Source of the DNA: Nomia melanderi
Lineage: Eukaryota; Arthropoda; Insecta; Hymenoptera; Halictidae
Length of the DNA: 64,000 nt
Direction: 5' to 3'
NCBI RefSeq assembly: GCF_051020985.1
Contig: NC_135007.1
Span: 15,341,501-15,405,500, forward strand
The position numbers and the translations under genes were made by a program. Positions 12,490 to 24,498 of the stretch are shown here, one piece after another. Below the pieces are notes generated by a model, which searched no databases, was not told where the DNA came from, and saw only the letters and a list, made by a program, of their open reading frames with translations. Every line of letters starts with the position of its first letter. Within the stretch, counting starts at the first letter, position 1.

Positions 12490-13779
12490 ATTTCATTCGA
12501 GCAACGCGGACGCGGTTTCAGCTCGCGTTTTATTAATCGTCCGACGATTTCCGCGGCGTCGCGCTATAAATACGTCGAATTCCGGTGTCTCAGTTGCGCG
12601 TATCGAATTTACTGTCCGCGGGGAAATTCAGGGGAGTTATCCGACGCGTTGAACTTGAAATATTAAATTAGAAACCTGTTCTGCCGGCGGCCGCCGTTCA
12701 GCGACTCGATTTTCTGTGTTTCCTGTGGGCAGAATTTATAAATACCGACCGTTAAGTAACAAGGCCGACAACGGAATCTTTTCCAGTCGACTTATCCGTC
12801 GAACCAGTCGCTTCTATCGGGTCCGACTCGACGGTTTATGAATATTATTCAACCTGAATAATTCCCTCTCGTCGCGGGGGAATTATTAACGATAAAGCAA
12901 CCCACCGACACGCGCGGCGGCCAAAGAAGCTATAAGACAAGGGGTTAATTAAATAAAATTCACCTCTGAAGGGGGATGAAACAATAGACGACGCAACGGT
13001 GTAGTCGCAGGTGAACAGCGCATTGTAAAAGGAGCTGGATGAAGAGTTCCGCGTCAAGGTTACGAATATTATCATTAGACCGCGGAAGTTAATGCATTCA
13101 TGGCGTCGTTTAATCTATAAAATCCGGCCAAAAAGAAACTTCAATTAATTCTAACGCCGTATAAATATTCACGCGGACGTAATGAAATCTGCCTCGCGAA
13201 ATAAAATTCTATCGAGCTTCCTTTCCAAGTAATTTTTCGAATTATAAATTCCTGCGGAATTTAATCTAATTATCGCGTATAAAAATGAGAAACGTTGCTA
13301 CTGAATTTTGTATTCGTTCCTCGTCTTCCGAACGACGATCTTTTTTTTAAATCTCACCGTTCCCCTGTTTCGATTTAAATTTCGTTTCTTCCCTGGCGAG
13401 GTCTCCCGCTCCGCGTTCGCGGATCTTTCCCCAGAAATGAACTCGACCACGAGCGTATCAAAGCCCGCTGCAAGACGTACAACGAGAAATTAATCTCAAT
13501 CGTCGCTGCTCCGGGTCCCGCTCGTCATTTATCACGACTCGTTACGGGGGTGGGGATCCGACGCGAGGAGTTAGCTACGCCGTGGCCTGCGTCGTGACTG
13601 CCGCTGAGATCTATTAGTCAAACGGCCGAAAAGTGAAAGAGAGAAAGGGAAAGATCTTTTCGGCGAGGGAGGCGAATGGTGGAGAATGGTGGCGGATCGT
13701 GGACGAAACGAGCAACGAAAATACGGTTAAGCAGATTGCATTCATCGAAACAATTAACCGTTTGAGTCCGGTACACTTC
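12490..13779. other. Repeat-poor stretch, mixed composition
   Basis: No MITE, minisatellite or long simple repeat is seen here. It alternates short GC-rich and ATTA/TAAT-rich parts. By composition and absence of transposons it is a candidate for constrained regulatory DNA of dac, but this is inference only. Confidence 0.35.
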
Positions 13780-14015
13780 TTAACCCTTTGAACTCTCTAG
13801 GCTCCAATATTGCACCAGTTGTAATATTAACACTAGAACTACCCTACCAGATAAAATGGCTGGTTTCGATTTTTTTGTTTAGCAATCATTGATATTTTCA
13901 AAGCTTTGAATATTCGAAATGATTTTGAAAATAGTTTCGTTTGAGTACTGTAATGAATGTCTGAAGAAACTGAAAATAATCTATTGTTACAATTTTTATA
14001 GTCAAAGGATTGAAA
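13780..14015. mobile_element. Nested MITE remnants: TTAA-2 interrupted by TTAA-3
   Basis: A TTAA-2 left end begins at 13780 (TTAACCCTTTGAACTC then GGCTCCAATATTGCACC). At the family's internal AATATTAA (13827-13830) it turns into a TTAA-3 left end (CACTAGAACTACC). Both right ends are lost. Confidence 0.7.
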
Positions 14016-15104
14016 TTTGTTTTTGTAGAAATAGACGAGCGTTGTTCAGTTTCCGAATTGTTTTTGGAAAATTATATTAATTACTAAAAGAACTGATCTA
14101 TAGAATCGCAGCTTTGGGAAGATAGAGATCAATGAACTCAAATCGAAGCAATCTCCTATATCCAACAAAATTCGACTCGTCAAACACGTCACCAATGAAT
14201 GCTTAAATTTACTTAGAAAATAATGCCACCAAAATTCAGATAACATGGCAATCAAATTTTTAAACATTCCACAAAAACTTTCATTCCAAAAAACTGATCT
14301 ACAGGATCGCAGCTTTGAGAAGACGATCAATGAATTCGAATCGTAGATAAAATGGAACGATCGCCGATTTCACGCGGGGCGACCGGGCTTTGTCCTAAAC
14401 GAGGAACTGCTCGCGACGTGACGCCGTTGTCGTAAGTAGTCGCGGGAACGATCTCACCCCCGACGACAATGAACCACCCCCTGGCCCGCCCCACAGTCGC
14501 GTAAACGTCGCAATTAACGCGGGAATCCCTCGCAGGTCGCGCGCGCGCGCGACACGTCCCGCGAGCCGTTCGCTCTTTAAGCGCCGTATCAAATCTGCAT
14601 AAGTATGGGAGACGGTCTTTAACGAGTCCCCGGGAACACCGGAGTCCCACCTTCGAATTTCAGCCGTGTTATTCTCCGGGCTAATCCCGTCGACCCGCCA
14701 TTTGGGAAGTTAGGATTTTTAAGGGGCAGAAACGTCCCGCGATTCAATCGGGGATTGGGGTGGTTTAAGTTGATTTTGGGTCTGTTCTCGGTTGCATTCG
14801 GATATTCGCGTGTTGAGGTGGAACGTCGAAGAGGGGCGAGGGTGGTTTTTAGTGGTAATTGATCCTTCGAAGGGTTGGATTCGAGTTTAGATCTGGATAT
14901 CAGGATTTTGGGAGTTTAACACTTGATACTTGGAGTTTAGCTGATTTGAGGGATGTTGAAGTTTTTAGACATTATTTGGTGAGTGGTCGATTTTTATTGA
15001 ATTTTGCGAACAAGAATTGGAATATTCTGGTTTAGAATCACTTTGGTGATTTCTTGAGTTGTAGTTTTCTAGGAGGAATAGAATAATGTCTAGAAAGAAC
15101 GCTT
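14016..15104. other. GC-rich island (14340-14740) with flanking skew
   Basis: The left flank (about 14100-14300) is A-rich and G-poor. The right flank (14740-15000) is G/T-rich. Between 14090 and 14330 an A/C-rich segment carries two similar AACTGATCTA...GGATCGCAGCTTTG blocks. I see no gene. Confidence 0.55.
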
Positions 15105-15395
15105 GTAGGCTCCAATATTGCACCAGTTGCAGTATTAAATATTTTAATGAATTTTAGAAAAACTAGCCTAAGATTATTACTTTCCACGAATCCAAATTTC
15201 AACATTCTAAGGAATGTTATAATATATAATATATAATATATTTAATAATAATATATAATATATAATATATCTAATAATAATATATTATATATAATATATT
15301 TAATAATAAAATATATTATATTAGCTGGAGCTCTAAAATTGTTGGAGTTGTCGATAGGTTACAAAACCATTTGTAGTGCCAAGGATCAATGAATT
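15105..15395. mobile_element. MITE, family TTAA-2, degenerate, with AT microsatellite inside
   Basis: GGCTCCAATATTGCACCAGT near 15110 and TTGTAGTGCCAAGGAT near the right end match the family. Positions 15218-15320 are an (AATATATAAT)-type run that expanded the interior. Confidence 0.7.
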
Positions 15396-16519
15396 TAGAA
15401 TTATAATTAATATTTCATTCCCTTGCTCTTTCTAGTTAATTGCCAGAGAAACTGTAATTTATTCAGCCGCGAAGGAAATAGGCGAAGGGGTAGTTAAAAA
15501 GCGTGGCGCTTGTAGCGCAGTGGAAGACGATTAAAAAACGCGAGGGACATTTTATGATTGATTAAATACAGTGGTAACGCAACAGTGAACTCAGTTGTCG
15601 CGCGGAGCAGCGAGACGAAATTATTGAAAAAAAATTAATTGCCGTTAGACCGTTCGCTGCGAGCCGCCGCTGAAAAGTTTCGAGCGCGTCGCGATTTTAA
15701 ATCGTTCCTTGAGCAAATAATTGTTCCACGGGAAATATTATTATTCTGTTGTAGCGGCGGAGCACCGGTGTTTTAATCGTAATTAAAAGTATGGCAATAA
15801 ACGTTCGATCAGCGGAAGGTGCTACAAATTTTTCACCGATAGTGTTTGCGTAACCTGTTGATGTTCGATAACGAGCAAATTTGTTCGAAAAAAGATGCCA
15901 TATTTATTTCGCTAAATTGTTTACACGGAGCCCCGAATTTTTTATGAAAATTAACTCCTCGCCCCGCAATAGTTATTCGAGATCGGTTTATCATTTACAG
16001 CGCTCCGTGCTTAACAATTCGTCGAAAGAAAAAAGTGTTGTATTTCCGTTAGAAACGTACGCTCGTTCCGCACGCCAAACATCAATAACAGGGAAACGAA
16101 ATTTCATTTGCAAAAATCTATAGAAAAAAACTAGAATGGAACAGTGTTTCCGTTGAATCGATGTAAAAAGTAACTTTCATGTTTATCGAATTCAATTGTG
16201 TTTCCACTGTTCTTTCCTTTTTACATTGCAAACGAGGAATTAATGAAACAGTGAAATCTTCGACCCTATTGTAACTCAATTATACCAACTAATGAATTGA
16301 TTACTCTAAACCCATTACATCTCAATGATTAACATATCATTCAACCATTACAGAGACTTTTTAATAAGAAATCTTTACCATACTTCTATATTCCCCCATC
16401 AATAACACACAAAATTTACAATCACACAACAAAGTCACACAGAATCATAAAATCTTCACGAATCTGCAGTCATTCAGTCCCTAACCTTTAACACTAAATC
16501 TACCAGTCAAACTAACCTC
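15396..16519. other. Repeat-poor stretch, no gene recognised
   Basis: Positions 15396-16260 have mixed composition with several AATTA/TAATT motifs and no transposon; 16260-16510 is A/C-rich. Like 12490-13779 it could hold regulatory DNA, but nothing specific is seen. Confidence 0.35.
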
Positions 16520-16841
16520 TTAACCCTTTGCACTCGAGAATATTTTTCTCAACAAATATTTATTATTTTCTGGTCAACGATCAACGATATATATTAGCTG
16601 GAGCTCTAAAATTGATTGGATATATATGTATATATCAATAATAATAATAATAATAATATACCAATGATACTTTTTACAACTGACATAAAGAAATACCTTG
16701 TATAAATTAAGCGAGAAACTCTTTTATTTCGATGTTCCATGTGTTGATTATGTAAAATGTAATATTGAATCTGAAACTTTATCATTTCGTTGGGTCGAAT
16801 CCAGTGGCGACTGAAAGACGCCTCTCGAGTGCAAAGGTTAA
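16520..16841 (-). mobile_element. MITE, family TTAA-1 (CCCTTTGCACTCG ends), enlarged
   Basis: TTAA plus CCCTTTGCACTCGAG on the left and CTCGAGTGCAAAGG plus TTAA on the right. It lies in reverse orientation relative to the copies with the hairpin on the left. An (AAT)n run at 16640-16660 and a piece resembling the interior of the TTAA-2 element (TTAGCTGGAGCTCTAAAATT) make it longer than the usual 200-240 bp. Confidence 0.85.
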
Positions 16842-17760
16842 TATCCACGAAACAAACTTTGACTCATCCAGTAGCTTTAACTTCACAACAACCCCCACAA
16901 CGAGAAATCCATCAACATCGAAGCACAGTGCTCTAAAAAAACAATAAAACCATTACGTCAAGCTCACCCCCGACTCTCCCCGCCCGATTCCGAATCTCCA
17001 GCGACCCACGTGCCAGCGGAAAAATTGGAATCGCCGGATTAATACCGCGGACATCTTCGCCGGGATCGATTTGATCGACGAGCAAGGTCCTGGCCAAGAA
17101 TCTCAGGCATCCGCTGATTGAATCGTCCCCCGCGCGCCCCGCCACCGCCGCAGCGAGCGCGCGCAGCGTTTGATAAATGTTGTCCGTCTGCCGATACGTC
17201 GGATAATATTCGCGAGTATCCGGCAGAAATCGAAAAGCCGGGGCGCGTGACGGGTGTAATTCGATTCCGTTGGCCCCTCGTCCTCGGCCGTAGCTAACGT
17301 CCGACGGAACGGCGGTCCTGACACTCCGGCCCAAGGTCCTGCGATCCTCGGGCCACCTTCTCGATCCCGAAAACCAATTTCTCGTTCACCCTCGCGGCAG
17401 CGCATCTATCTTGAATTATGCTTCTCATATTTTCTGCGACTCTCGTTTGTTTGAATTAGCCGTCTGTCCGTGCCGAGACCGTTCTCCGCTTGACGACGGT
17501 GTTGCTTCGGTTTCGTCTCGGACGAAGTGTCGAGCTGATTCTTTCGGATGTTTTTATTTCCTTAAGTTCGTTCTTGTTTCTCTTGGTTTCTTCCTGCTTT
17601 GGTTTGTCTTTCTGTCTGGCTTTCTAATTTTCTGGATATGTATCCTTTCGTTTGTTTTTTATTTTGCTGTGCAGAAGTTTTATGTTGTTTGTTTGTGTAG
17701 ATTTCTGTATAGATATTTTTGGGCTTTTTTGTTTGTAGATTTAGTGAATATAGTTTAGTT
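16842..17760. other. GC-rich island (16960-17540) with A/C-rich left and T/G-rich right flank
   Basis: Left flank 16850-16980 is A/C-rich; right flank 17520-17760 is T/G-rich. Overlapping open frames on the minus strand inside the island have no recognisable domains. Confidence 0.55.
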
Positions 17761-18140
17761 ATCTGTCTTCTATTTTTTTATTTTTTGCTTATGTATCTGG
17801 TGAATATAGTTTAGTTATCTATCTTCTATTTTTGTATTTTTCTATTGTATATCTGTCTAGGTATTTTTCTAGGTATCTATTTTTCTATTTTTCTATTGTT
17901 TGTCTATCTAGGTATTGATCTAGATATCTATTCCTATATTTTCATATTTATCTATATATCTATCTATCTTTCCTCACACTTTTCTGATTCTCCATCTATC
18001 CACCCATCCCCCATCTATCTCCCTTCTTCCTCTCTATACTCCTTTATTCCTCTTTCTTCCGTAACTCCTTCCCTCCCTCTCCCTCCACGTTTCTTTGTCT
18101 CGCTTCCTTCCTTTATTCCATCCCGTTGCTCCCTTTTTTT
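17740..18140. repeat. Pyrimidine-rich degenerate TATC/TTCC simple repeats
   Basis: GAATATAGTTTAGTTATCT occurs at about 17747 and 17803 as a short tandem duplication. It is followed by TATCTA-type repeats to about 18010 and a C/T-only run to about 18165. Confidence 0.8.
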
Positions 18141-19400
18141 CTTTCTCTCTTTCTCCCGACTCCAACCCGTTCGCAACGGCGAGCAGCCCGGCAAGAACTG
18201 GCCCAAACCGCGGACAATAGGACACGCTAACGAGTCTAGACGCTCCGCCGAGCCACGAACTATTATATTCCCTTCGCGTTACTTTGCCCGGGACGGCCAT
18301 TCAAACGTCCGCTCATTTCTTGCAATCGGTGTTACAGTGGCCACCGAGAAAAACCGTAACTACCTGTGCTATTGCACGATTCGTTTCTATATACCGGCGA
18401 GCCCGCCTCGACTCCGTCGAACGGTTTCTAACGAGACCGTTGTTGTTCGAGACGTTGATTCATCGTAACGAGAAACGTTTATGTATCCTTCGGATCAAAC
18501 GTGTTTGCGGCTACCGTGCTGAATTATTATTCTACTACAAATACCTTGTTTTGCTTATATAACTCTCGACGTTCGAACCTACCGTGCGGAAAACTGATTT
18601 TGCTTATTAACCTGTTTGCATAAACTATGCTATTCGAATCCATCGAACTGTTCCCATGTATACCCATAACATAATGATATACTGGTTACTATATTATAGA
18701 TAATCAAAAGGTGGATCTTCAGTAATCGAGAACTGGGAATAGATATATGTATTTAATGAAATATGGAAACCACGGACAATACGCAAAAAATACTCAATGC
18801 CACGGAGGCCAACACACAAACATTCCCTCCCAAAAATCATTCTCTCCCCTACAAGCATTCTTCTCACTCGAACTCTCATTCATACATTCACTTTTCTTAA
18901 AAATACCTTAACCTACGCGAAAAATTCTAGATACTACAGTAATGTCTATCGAACAATCAAGTAAACGTTGAAGACGCGAGGAAACTATTTCGCGAGCGCA
19001 CGAAAGAAGTGCCGAAAGAAAATCAATGATTCCTCCATCTCGCGGAGTAACGCGATCCCGCGACGGGCCGTTCCGCCCGTAATTACCGGGGAAGAAAAGA
19101 CGGCCGGGCTGGAATAAGGAATATCCTTGGCGGCGCGAAGGCTCTCCGCGGACGGGACTCGAGTAACGAGTCCCGAGGACGGAACCCCTTTCGCCTCGGA
19201 TGTCACGGTCCCTGAGGGTCGCGTTTTCAGGATCGCGCACTTTGGATCCCGTTACCGGGCCGCTCGAACCACCCCTTTCCGCGCCAAACCGACTCGTTTA
19301 TTATTTCGACTCGACGGATATTTCGGGGGTGCGGAGTCGTTCTCGCGACAGGCGACTCCCTGCTTCTACCCCTTTGCTACGACCTTCCTTTCTCTTTGTG
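18141..19400. other. Two GC-rich islands with no recognised gene
   Basis: Islands at 18170-18480 and 18950-19390, separated by an AT-rich part with an A/C-rich run at 18750-18905. Short open frames lie on both strands; none resembles a known protein. Confidence 0.5.
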
Positions 19401-19429
19401 TCTTTGTTTCTTCTTGTTTAATGGAAATG

Positions 19430-19960
19430 TAGATAGATAGGTGGAGAAACAGAAGAATAGACAGATAGATAGATACGTAGATGTGTAGATAGATAAACGT
19501 TAAGATAGATTGATACATATCTAGAAATAGATAGTCGACAGAATTTTGGTAATAATAGATATCTGTTTGGAAATGTATCTATATATTTGTATATCAATCT
19601 ATCTATTTTTCGGTTTCTGCATCTATCTAGCTAACTCTCTGTCTATATATCTATCTATCTAGCTAACTATCTGTCTATATCTATATAGATGTGATATCTA
19701 TATATCTATATCTCTATATATCTATATCTCTATATGTCTATATCTCTATATGTCTATATCTCTATATATCTATATCTCTATATATCTATATCTCTATATA
19801 TCTATATCTCTATATATCTATATCTCTATATATCTATATCTCTATATATCTATATCTCAGTATATCTATATATCTATATATCCAGCTATCTAGCTATTTA
19901 TCTATCTATCTATCTATCTATTTATCCATCTTCCTGTTTCTTCATCAATACATCTAGCTA
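19430..19960. repeat. GATA/TATC microsatellite with a 16-bp higher-order unit
   Basis: The left part (19430-19540) is GATA-rich on the + strand and the rest TATC-rich. From about 19690 to 19860 the unit TATCTCTATATATCTA repeats about ten times, nearly perfectly. Apparent open frames rich in Ile, Tyr, Leu and Ser here are an artefact of the repeat. Confidence 0.95.
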
Positions 19961-20099
19961 TCCACCCACTTCTTTATTTATCTACTTACCTCTCTACTTC
20001 TCCACATATTTGCCTATCCATCCACCCACCTGTCCACATATTTCCCGCTCGCCTTCCATTCCCCAGCGAACTTCCCTTTCTCGTTTCCCACCCTCAGCG

Positions 20100-20553
20100 A
20101 AAGTGTAACAGAATCGGGCCTCGGATTCCAGCGTAATTAAAATTACGACGAGAGGTCACAGGCAAGCGGTACACCGGCCGGGTCGGTCAATCGTCGCGTT
20201 CGATTCGCGGGGCGGAAAGTTCCGTGCTAGCTCGCGGTGAAATATTCCGGAGCACGGCCCCGAGGGGCTTTCGTTTGTCGAAAAACCGGCGTCGCCGGCA
20301 TACTTTCGCCAATTTGCCCCGTTCTCTTTGTCCACCCCCTGGAAATTACAACTGTTCCCCGTCATTATCGGAACGCGAGCGCCCGATCCTTTTGACTCGG
20401 TATTTTTCCTGATTTTTTCGTTTCAAACGGAACGACACGCGCCGGGCCGCGCGCGTGTGCCGTGTTTTGGCGCGCCGCGGCACAAAGAAAAGCCGGGAGC
20501 TGGCGCGTTAATGAAAAATACGATTTCGCGGCCGCTGGAACGGGAAAGGGGAG

Positions 20554-20554
<1 letters not shown>
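20100..20554. other. GC-rich island with no recognised gene
   Basis: CpG-rich, non-repetitive sequence ending in the GA microsatellite. I see no splice-flanked coding segment. Confidence 0.5.
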
Positions 20555-20628
<74 letters not shown>

Positions 20629-20629
20629 C
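20555..20629 (+). repeat. (GA)n microsatellite, about 75 bp
   Basis: A nearly pure GA dinucleotide run, interrupted once by a C close to its right end. (GA)n tracts can bind GAGA-type factors in insects; function here is unknown. Confidence 0.97.
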
Positions 20630-21831
20630 GGATGAGGAGAAATGCATAGGAAATCGGTGTTTGCTTACTATGAATGTAACCCTTTGTATTTGACAAAGGA
20701 AATAGACAGAGTGACGTGGAAAGGAAACGCGAACGAAGGGAAACAGAACAATGTATATGGAAAATGTTGCGCATCTTACTAGAATTACAGCGTCCTAGAA
20801 CTGCAAATTAACGTTTCTTTACGCATTGGTTCTTTTTAAACCATAGATAAATCCATTTAACAGTTCCTCAAAGAAATGTCTGCTATAAAGAAAGAATTAC
20901 AAATTGATCATCTGATCCCTAGTAGTTTCAGTGTAAATAGACAATACTAGAAAATAATAAGAAATACTAAAAGATCGTAAGAAATACATAATATTAGAAA
21001 GTAATGGCGAGTAAATATTAGGAGACAATACCAAACAATACCAAACAATAGTAAACAACAGCAAACAACATTCGACTCTCCAGGAAACAACCGTCGACGG
21101 CACAGCGCGTCAACGATCAATTTCCGCGAGCGATCGACGAGAGCCGCGAGCGCGCACGACTCACGGCAGGAAGACGGTCGTCCCGCGATCCGAAAATCGC
21201 GCACGCGCGCTTTCTTCGCGCAGCTCTCGGGATATACGCCTGTTAATGAGCTCCCGCTGCGCGGCCGGGCTCGTTCCCGAGAACGCGTTTCGGGGGGGAG
21301 GGAATCCCCGCGGTGTGTTCGTCATTACCGAATCAAAATTAAAGGCAAAGATCTGGAGAAGGGCGCCGTTCGTTCGGCTTATTAGTTCCCGTACGTGCTC
21401 GCGGGACGTTAATGGACGGGGCCCGGGGATTGATACGGTTCAATCCGCTGCCGTTCGAGACGCAGCGTTTAATGCCGCGGCGACCGGTCCTACCCCCGTC
21501 GCGCGGAATTGAGATTCACGGTCCACTTTCGCCGTCGTAAACGGATCCATTCGCCGTGATCGCGGACGTCTTTGTCCTGATTGCTCGTTGAACACTTTGT
21601 TGCTCTTCCCTTTGAGACTCGTGTGGTCTGAACACTGGATGAACCGCGTTGGACGTTGGTTCGAGTGAACTCGTGGGGGTAGCGACAGGAATAATTAGGA
21701 TGTCTAGGCTGATTGGGCTTTTTGTGGTTTTTAGGTGAACGTGGAGTATTAGGGTGTTGGGGGTGGATTTATTTCTTTGAGATTTTTCTGGGGTAGGGAT
21801 AGGGAAGTAGGAATAATTAGATTGTAGAGAA
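20630..21831. other. AT-rich part followed by GC-rich island (21060-21660)
   Basis: The part at 20900-21070 carries several short AATACTA-type direct repeats. The island at 21060-21660 is followed by a G/T-rich flank (21580-21830). No gene is recognised. Confidence 0.5.
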
Positions 21832-22030
21832 TTAACCCTTTGCAGTCGGAAGTTTTTCATTGGAAATATTTTAACACTTTCTGATGAGATAGAATCGATA
21901 GTTTGTGAAACTAAGTCGATGAGAAATCACGCGTATATTGAGGAACAAAGCTATTTTATTTGAATATTTCTCAACCTGATGCATTGCAAGAAATATAATA
22001 TTAAATTTTATAGTTTTTATAGCTTCCTAA
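21832..22030 (-). mobile_element. MITE remnant, family TTAA-1
   Basis: Left end TTAACCCTTTGCAGTCGGAAG and the family interior (GAAATATTT..., CAAAGCTATTTTATTTGAA) are present. The right terminus is gone. Confidence 0.7.
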
Positions 22031-23214
22031 CATATATAATAATTTCAGAAGCTAGAACATTAACTTCAATTGTTTTCTCGATGCTTCTATGCAACTCGAA
22101 TCTCAATACGAGTCTATGATCTAGACTATGCATAGATGAACAGATACAAATACCAACCAAATCACACAACTAAACTCCTCAAACGCCTTCCTCCATCTCA
22201 CAAAAGAAATCCCAAAGATCTCAACCCTAGAAGAATCCTTCGAAGAAAGCTGCGACCCCCGGGCGGGAGTTAACCGTGGCTGCAAGACGACGCTAATTAT
22301 TCGCGACTATCGGGGCGAGCGTTTCCGCGCGCGGGCGAACCGTGGGCGCGCGTAATGAAATCCCATGATGTATTAACGCGGCGCGCAAAGGGTGGCGCGG
22401 TGCGGCGTGGGTCTAGGTGTCTACTCACGCGAGGAGGCCAGGTAAACGCGTCGGTAAACGCACGGGGGTAAACGTGGCACGCAAACGTTACCCGGCCCGG
22501 AACCGTGAAGATGTACACGCGGAACGAGCAGCGACGCTCGCCGTAATATTCGACTAATTACAAATTTAATAACCCCGCCAGCCGGGTTCCTGGTTACGGC
22601 GACGTCTAAGCGAATCGACCATCTTCTCCCTCTTACTCTCTTATGCTCTCTCTCTTACTCTCTCTCTTTCTTTCTCTCTCTTCATCTCTGTCTGTGTTGC
22701 TCCCTCTTTGTCTTCTTTAGCTCTCTCCGCATCGTCAACCCTTTCCCGTAGCTTTCTCCATCACTCCGTCTTCGTCTGTTACTCGTTCGCTTTTGTTCAC
22801 GAAGCATGGGCGATCTTGGAGGAATCCGCCGAGCGTATCCCTGTTGCCGCTCGAATTCGCCGGTCCAGCGGGTAAAGCATCGTCGGGGGCGAGGCCGGCT
22901 ACGAAGGCGGACCGAGATACCCATCGGCCATCTTAATCGACTCGTATTACCAATTAAAATTTAATTATGCCCGAAAATTAAGTCGTTACGATATCGAAGG
23001 CTCGCCGAGGAGCTGCTTCTATTATGTCCGTTGCTGGCGGAGGTTCGGGCAGATGCTTTTCGTTGATTCCGAAAGGCTCTGGGGTCTTTTAACCCTTCTG
23101 CCTCGGGACGTAGGGTGGGGATGATTTGGAAGTTCGGCGATGATCGTTGGAATGTAGTTGGGATTCGTATTTTGGCGATGCTTCGTCTTAGAGAGATTTT
23201 ATGAATTTCTAGTT
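22031..23214. other. GC-rich islands (22240-22620, 22690-23110) around a CT-rich run
   Basis: Left flank 22130-22250 is A/C-rich. A (CT)-rich simple repeat lies at 22625-22690. The second island turns G/T-rich at 23090-23210. I see no gene. Confidence 0.5.
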
Positions 23215-23580
23215 TTATAATTTTCCAATTTTTCAATCTTCCAATTATCAAACTTGGAAATTCTCCCATTCTTCAACCAGCAAACTTCCCAATTTTTCAA
23301 ACCTCCAATTTTCCCATATGGAAATTTTCTCATTCTCCAACTAGCAACCTTCCCAATTTTCCAGCATGGAAATTCTTCTATTCTCCAACTAGCAAACTTG
23401 CCAATTTTCCAACCTTTCAATTTTCCAACATGGAAATTCTTCTATTCTCCAACTAGCAAACTTCCCAATTTTTCAATCTTCCAATTCTCCAATATGGAAA
23501 TTCTCCCATTCTCCAACTAGCAAACTCCCAATTTTTCAATCTTCCAATTTTCCAACTTGGAAATTCCCCCTCCTCCAACT
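23215..23580. repeat. Minisatellite of variable CCAATTTTCCAAC / GGAAATTCT units
   Basis: Units combining ATGGAAATTCTTCTATTCTCC, AACTAGCAAACTTCC and CAATTTTTCAATCTTCC repeat about five or six times with variable spacing. The + strand is strongly A/C/T-rich, G-poor. Confidence 0.88.
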
Positions 23581-24498
23581 ACCAAATCCCCCAACTTCCC
23601 ACTCTCCCAATCACCCACATCAAATCATCAAACAACCCTTCCAACTAACCACAACTACAAATATTCAATACTCAGTCACCTCCGTCCGCAGTTGCTACAA
23701 CAAATAAATCAGCAAGCCTACCCCCAGGTCCCCGGAAACCAAAGAAAAAGTCATTCCCCCGAAAGAGAAGCTCGGGGGTTGAAAGATACGAAGAAATCGA
23801 GAGGTCTCTCCTCCTCCGGTCGAGCGGGGCCGTAACTTATCGCCCGTGGACGCGCCACGGTATTTCTCTCCGGCTCTTTGAAAGCATTTTCTCATTAAAA
23901 AATTAAGGTTCGAGGGGGCCGTGACGCGGGTGGAAACGGCCTGAGCGGCGGCGGGGGCGGGTCGGTTCTCAACGAGATCGCGGGGGGCGGCTCGGCGATA
24001 GTCGGAGGGTGGTTTGCGGCGGAGACGAGCGGCCCGGGCTCGGTAAGTGCTCTGCGGCTCCCAGATGCGCCCAATATTATGTTTAATGATATTAACTTCT
24101 TACTTAATGGTCCGCGGTTCGATTCGAGGCGCGAAGAGGCCGCCCGCCCCCGCCCGCGCGGGGACCTGCCCGGAAAAAGTATACCCGGGAGAATAATTTG
24201 CGGAACGTGGAAAGGAACGAGCCTGGTAGGAGAGCCTAATCGCCCGGGAAACACTCGTTTCTTCCTCTTTTTCCAACCTAACGCGGCTTCTTCGGGGATA
24301 AATTCGTAAATGCGCGGATGACCTTGGGGTTAATAAATCTCTACCGATTTCACGGCTCTTAGGGCGAACGTTGGCTTCTAGTGTTTATTGGACTGCGGTT
24401 CTTTATGGAGATGTTTCTCTTTATGGAGATTTCTATTTCTCTGGATGGGAAGCGGGAGGTTGGGGAATTAGGGGTTGAAACGTATTTTCCTGTAGTTA
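23581..24498. other. GC-rich island (23740-24420) with A/C-rich left flank
   Basis: Left flank 23570-23700 is A/C-rich. The island has overlapping open frames on both strands without recognisable domains, and 24380-24490 turns G/T-rich. Confidence 0.55.

Noticed and set aside
17845..18468. 207-codon open frame on the + strand
   Set aside because: Its first half is TATC/TTCC simple repeat translated as Ile, Tyr, Leu and Ser. The rest is unrelated island sequence.
19691..20108. Open frames rich in ISLYIYISI
   Set aside because: A direct translation of the TATC microsatellite.
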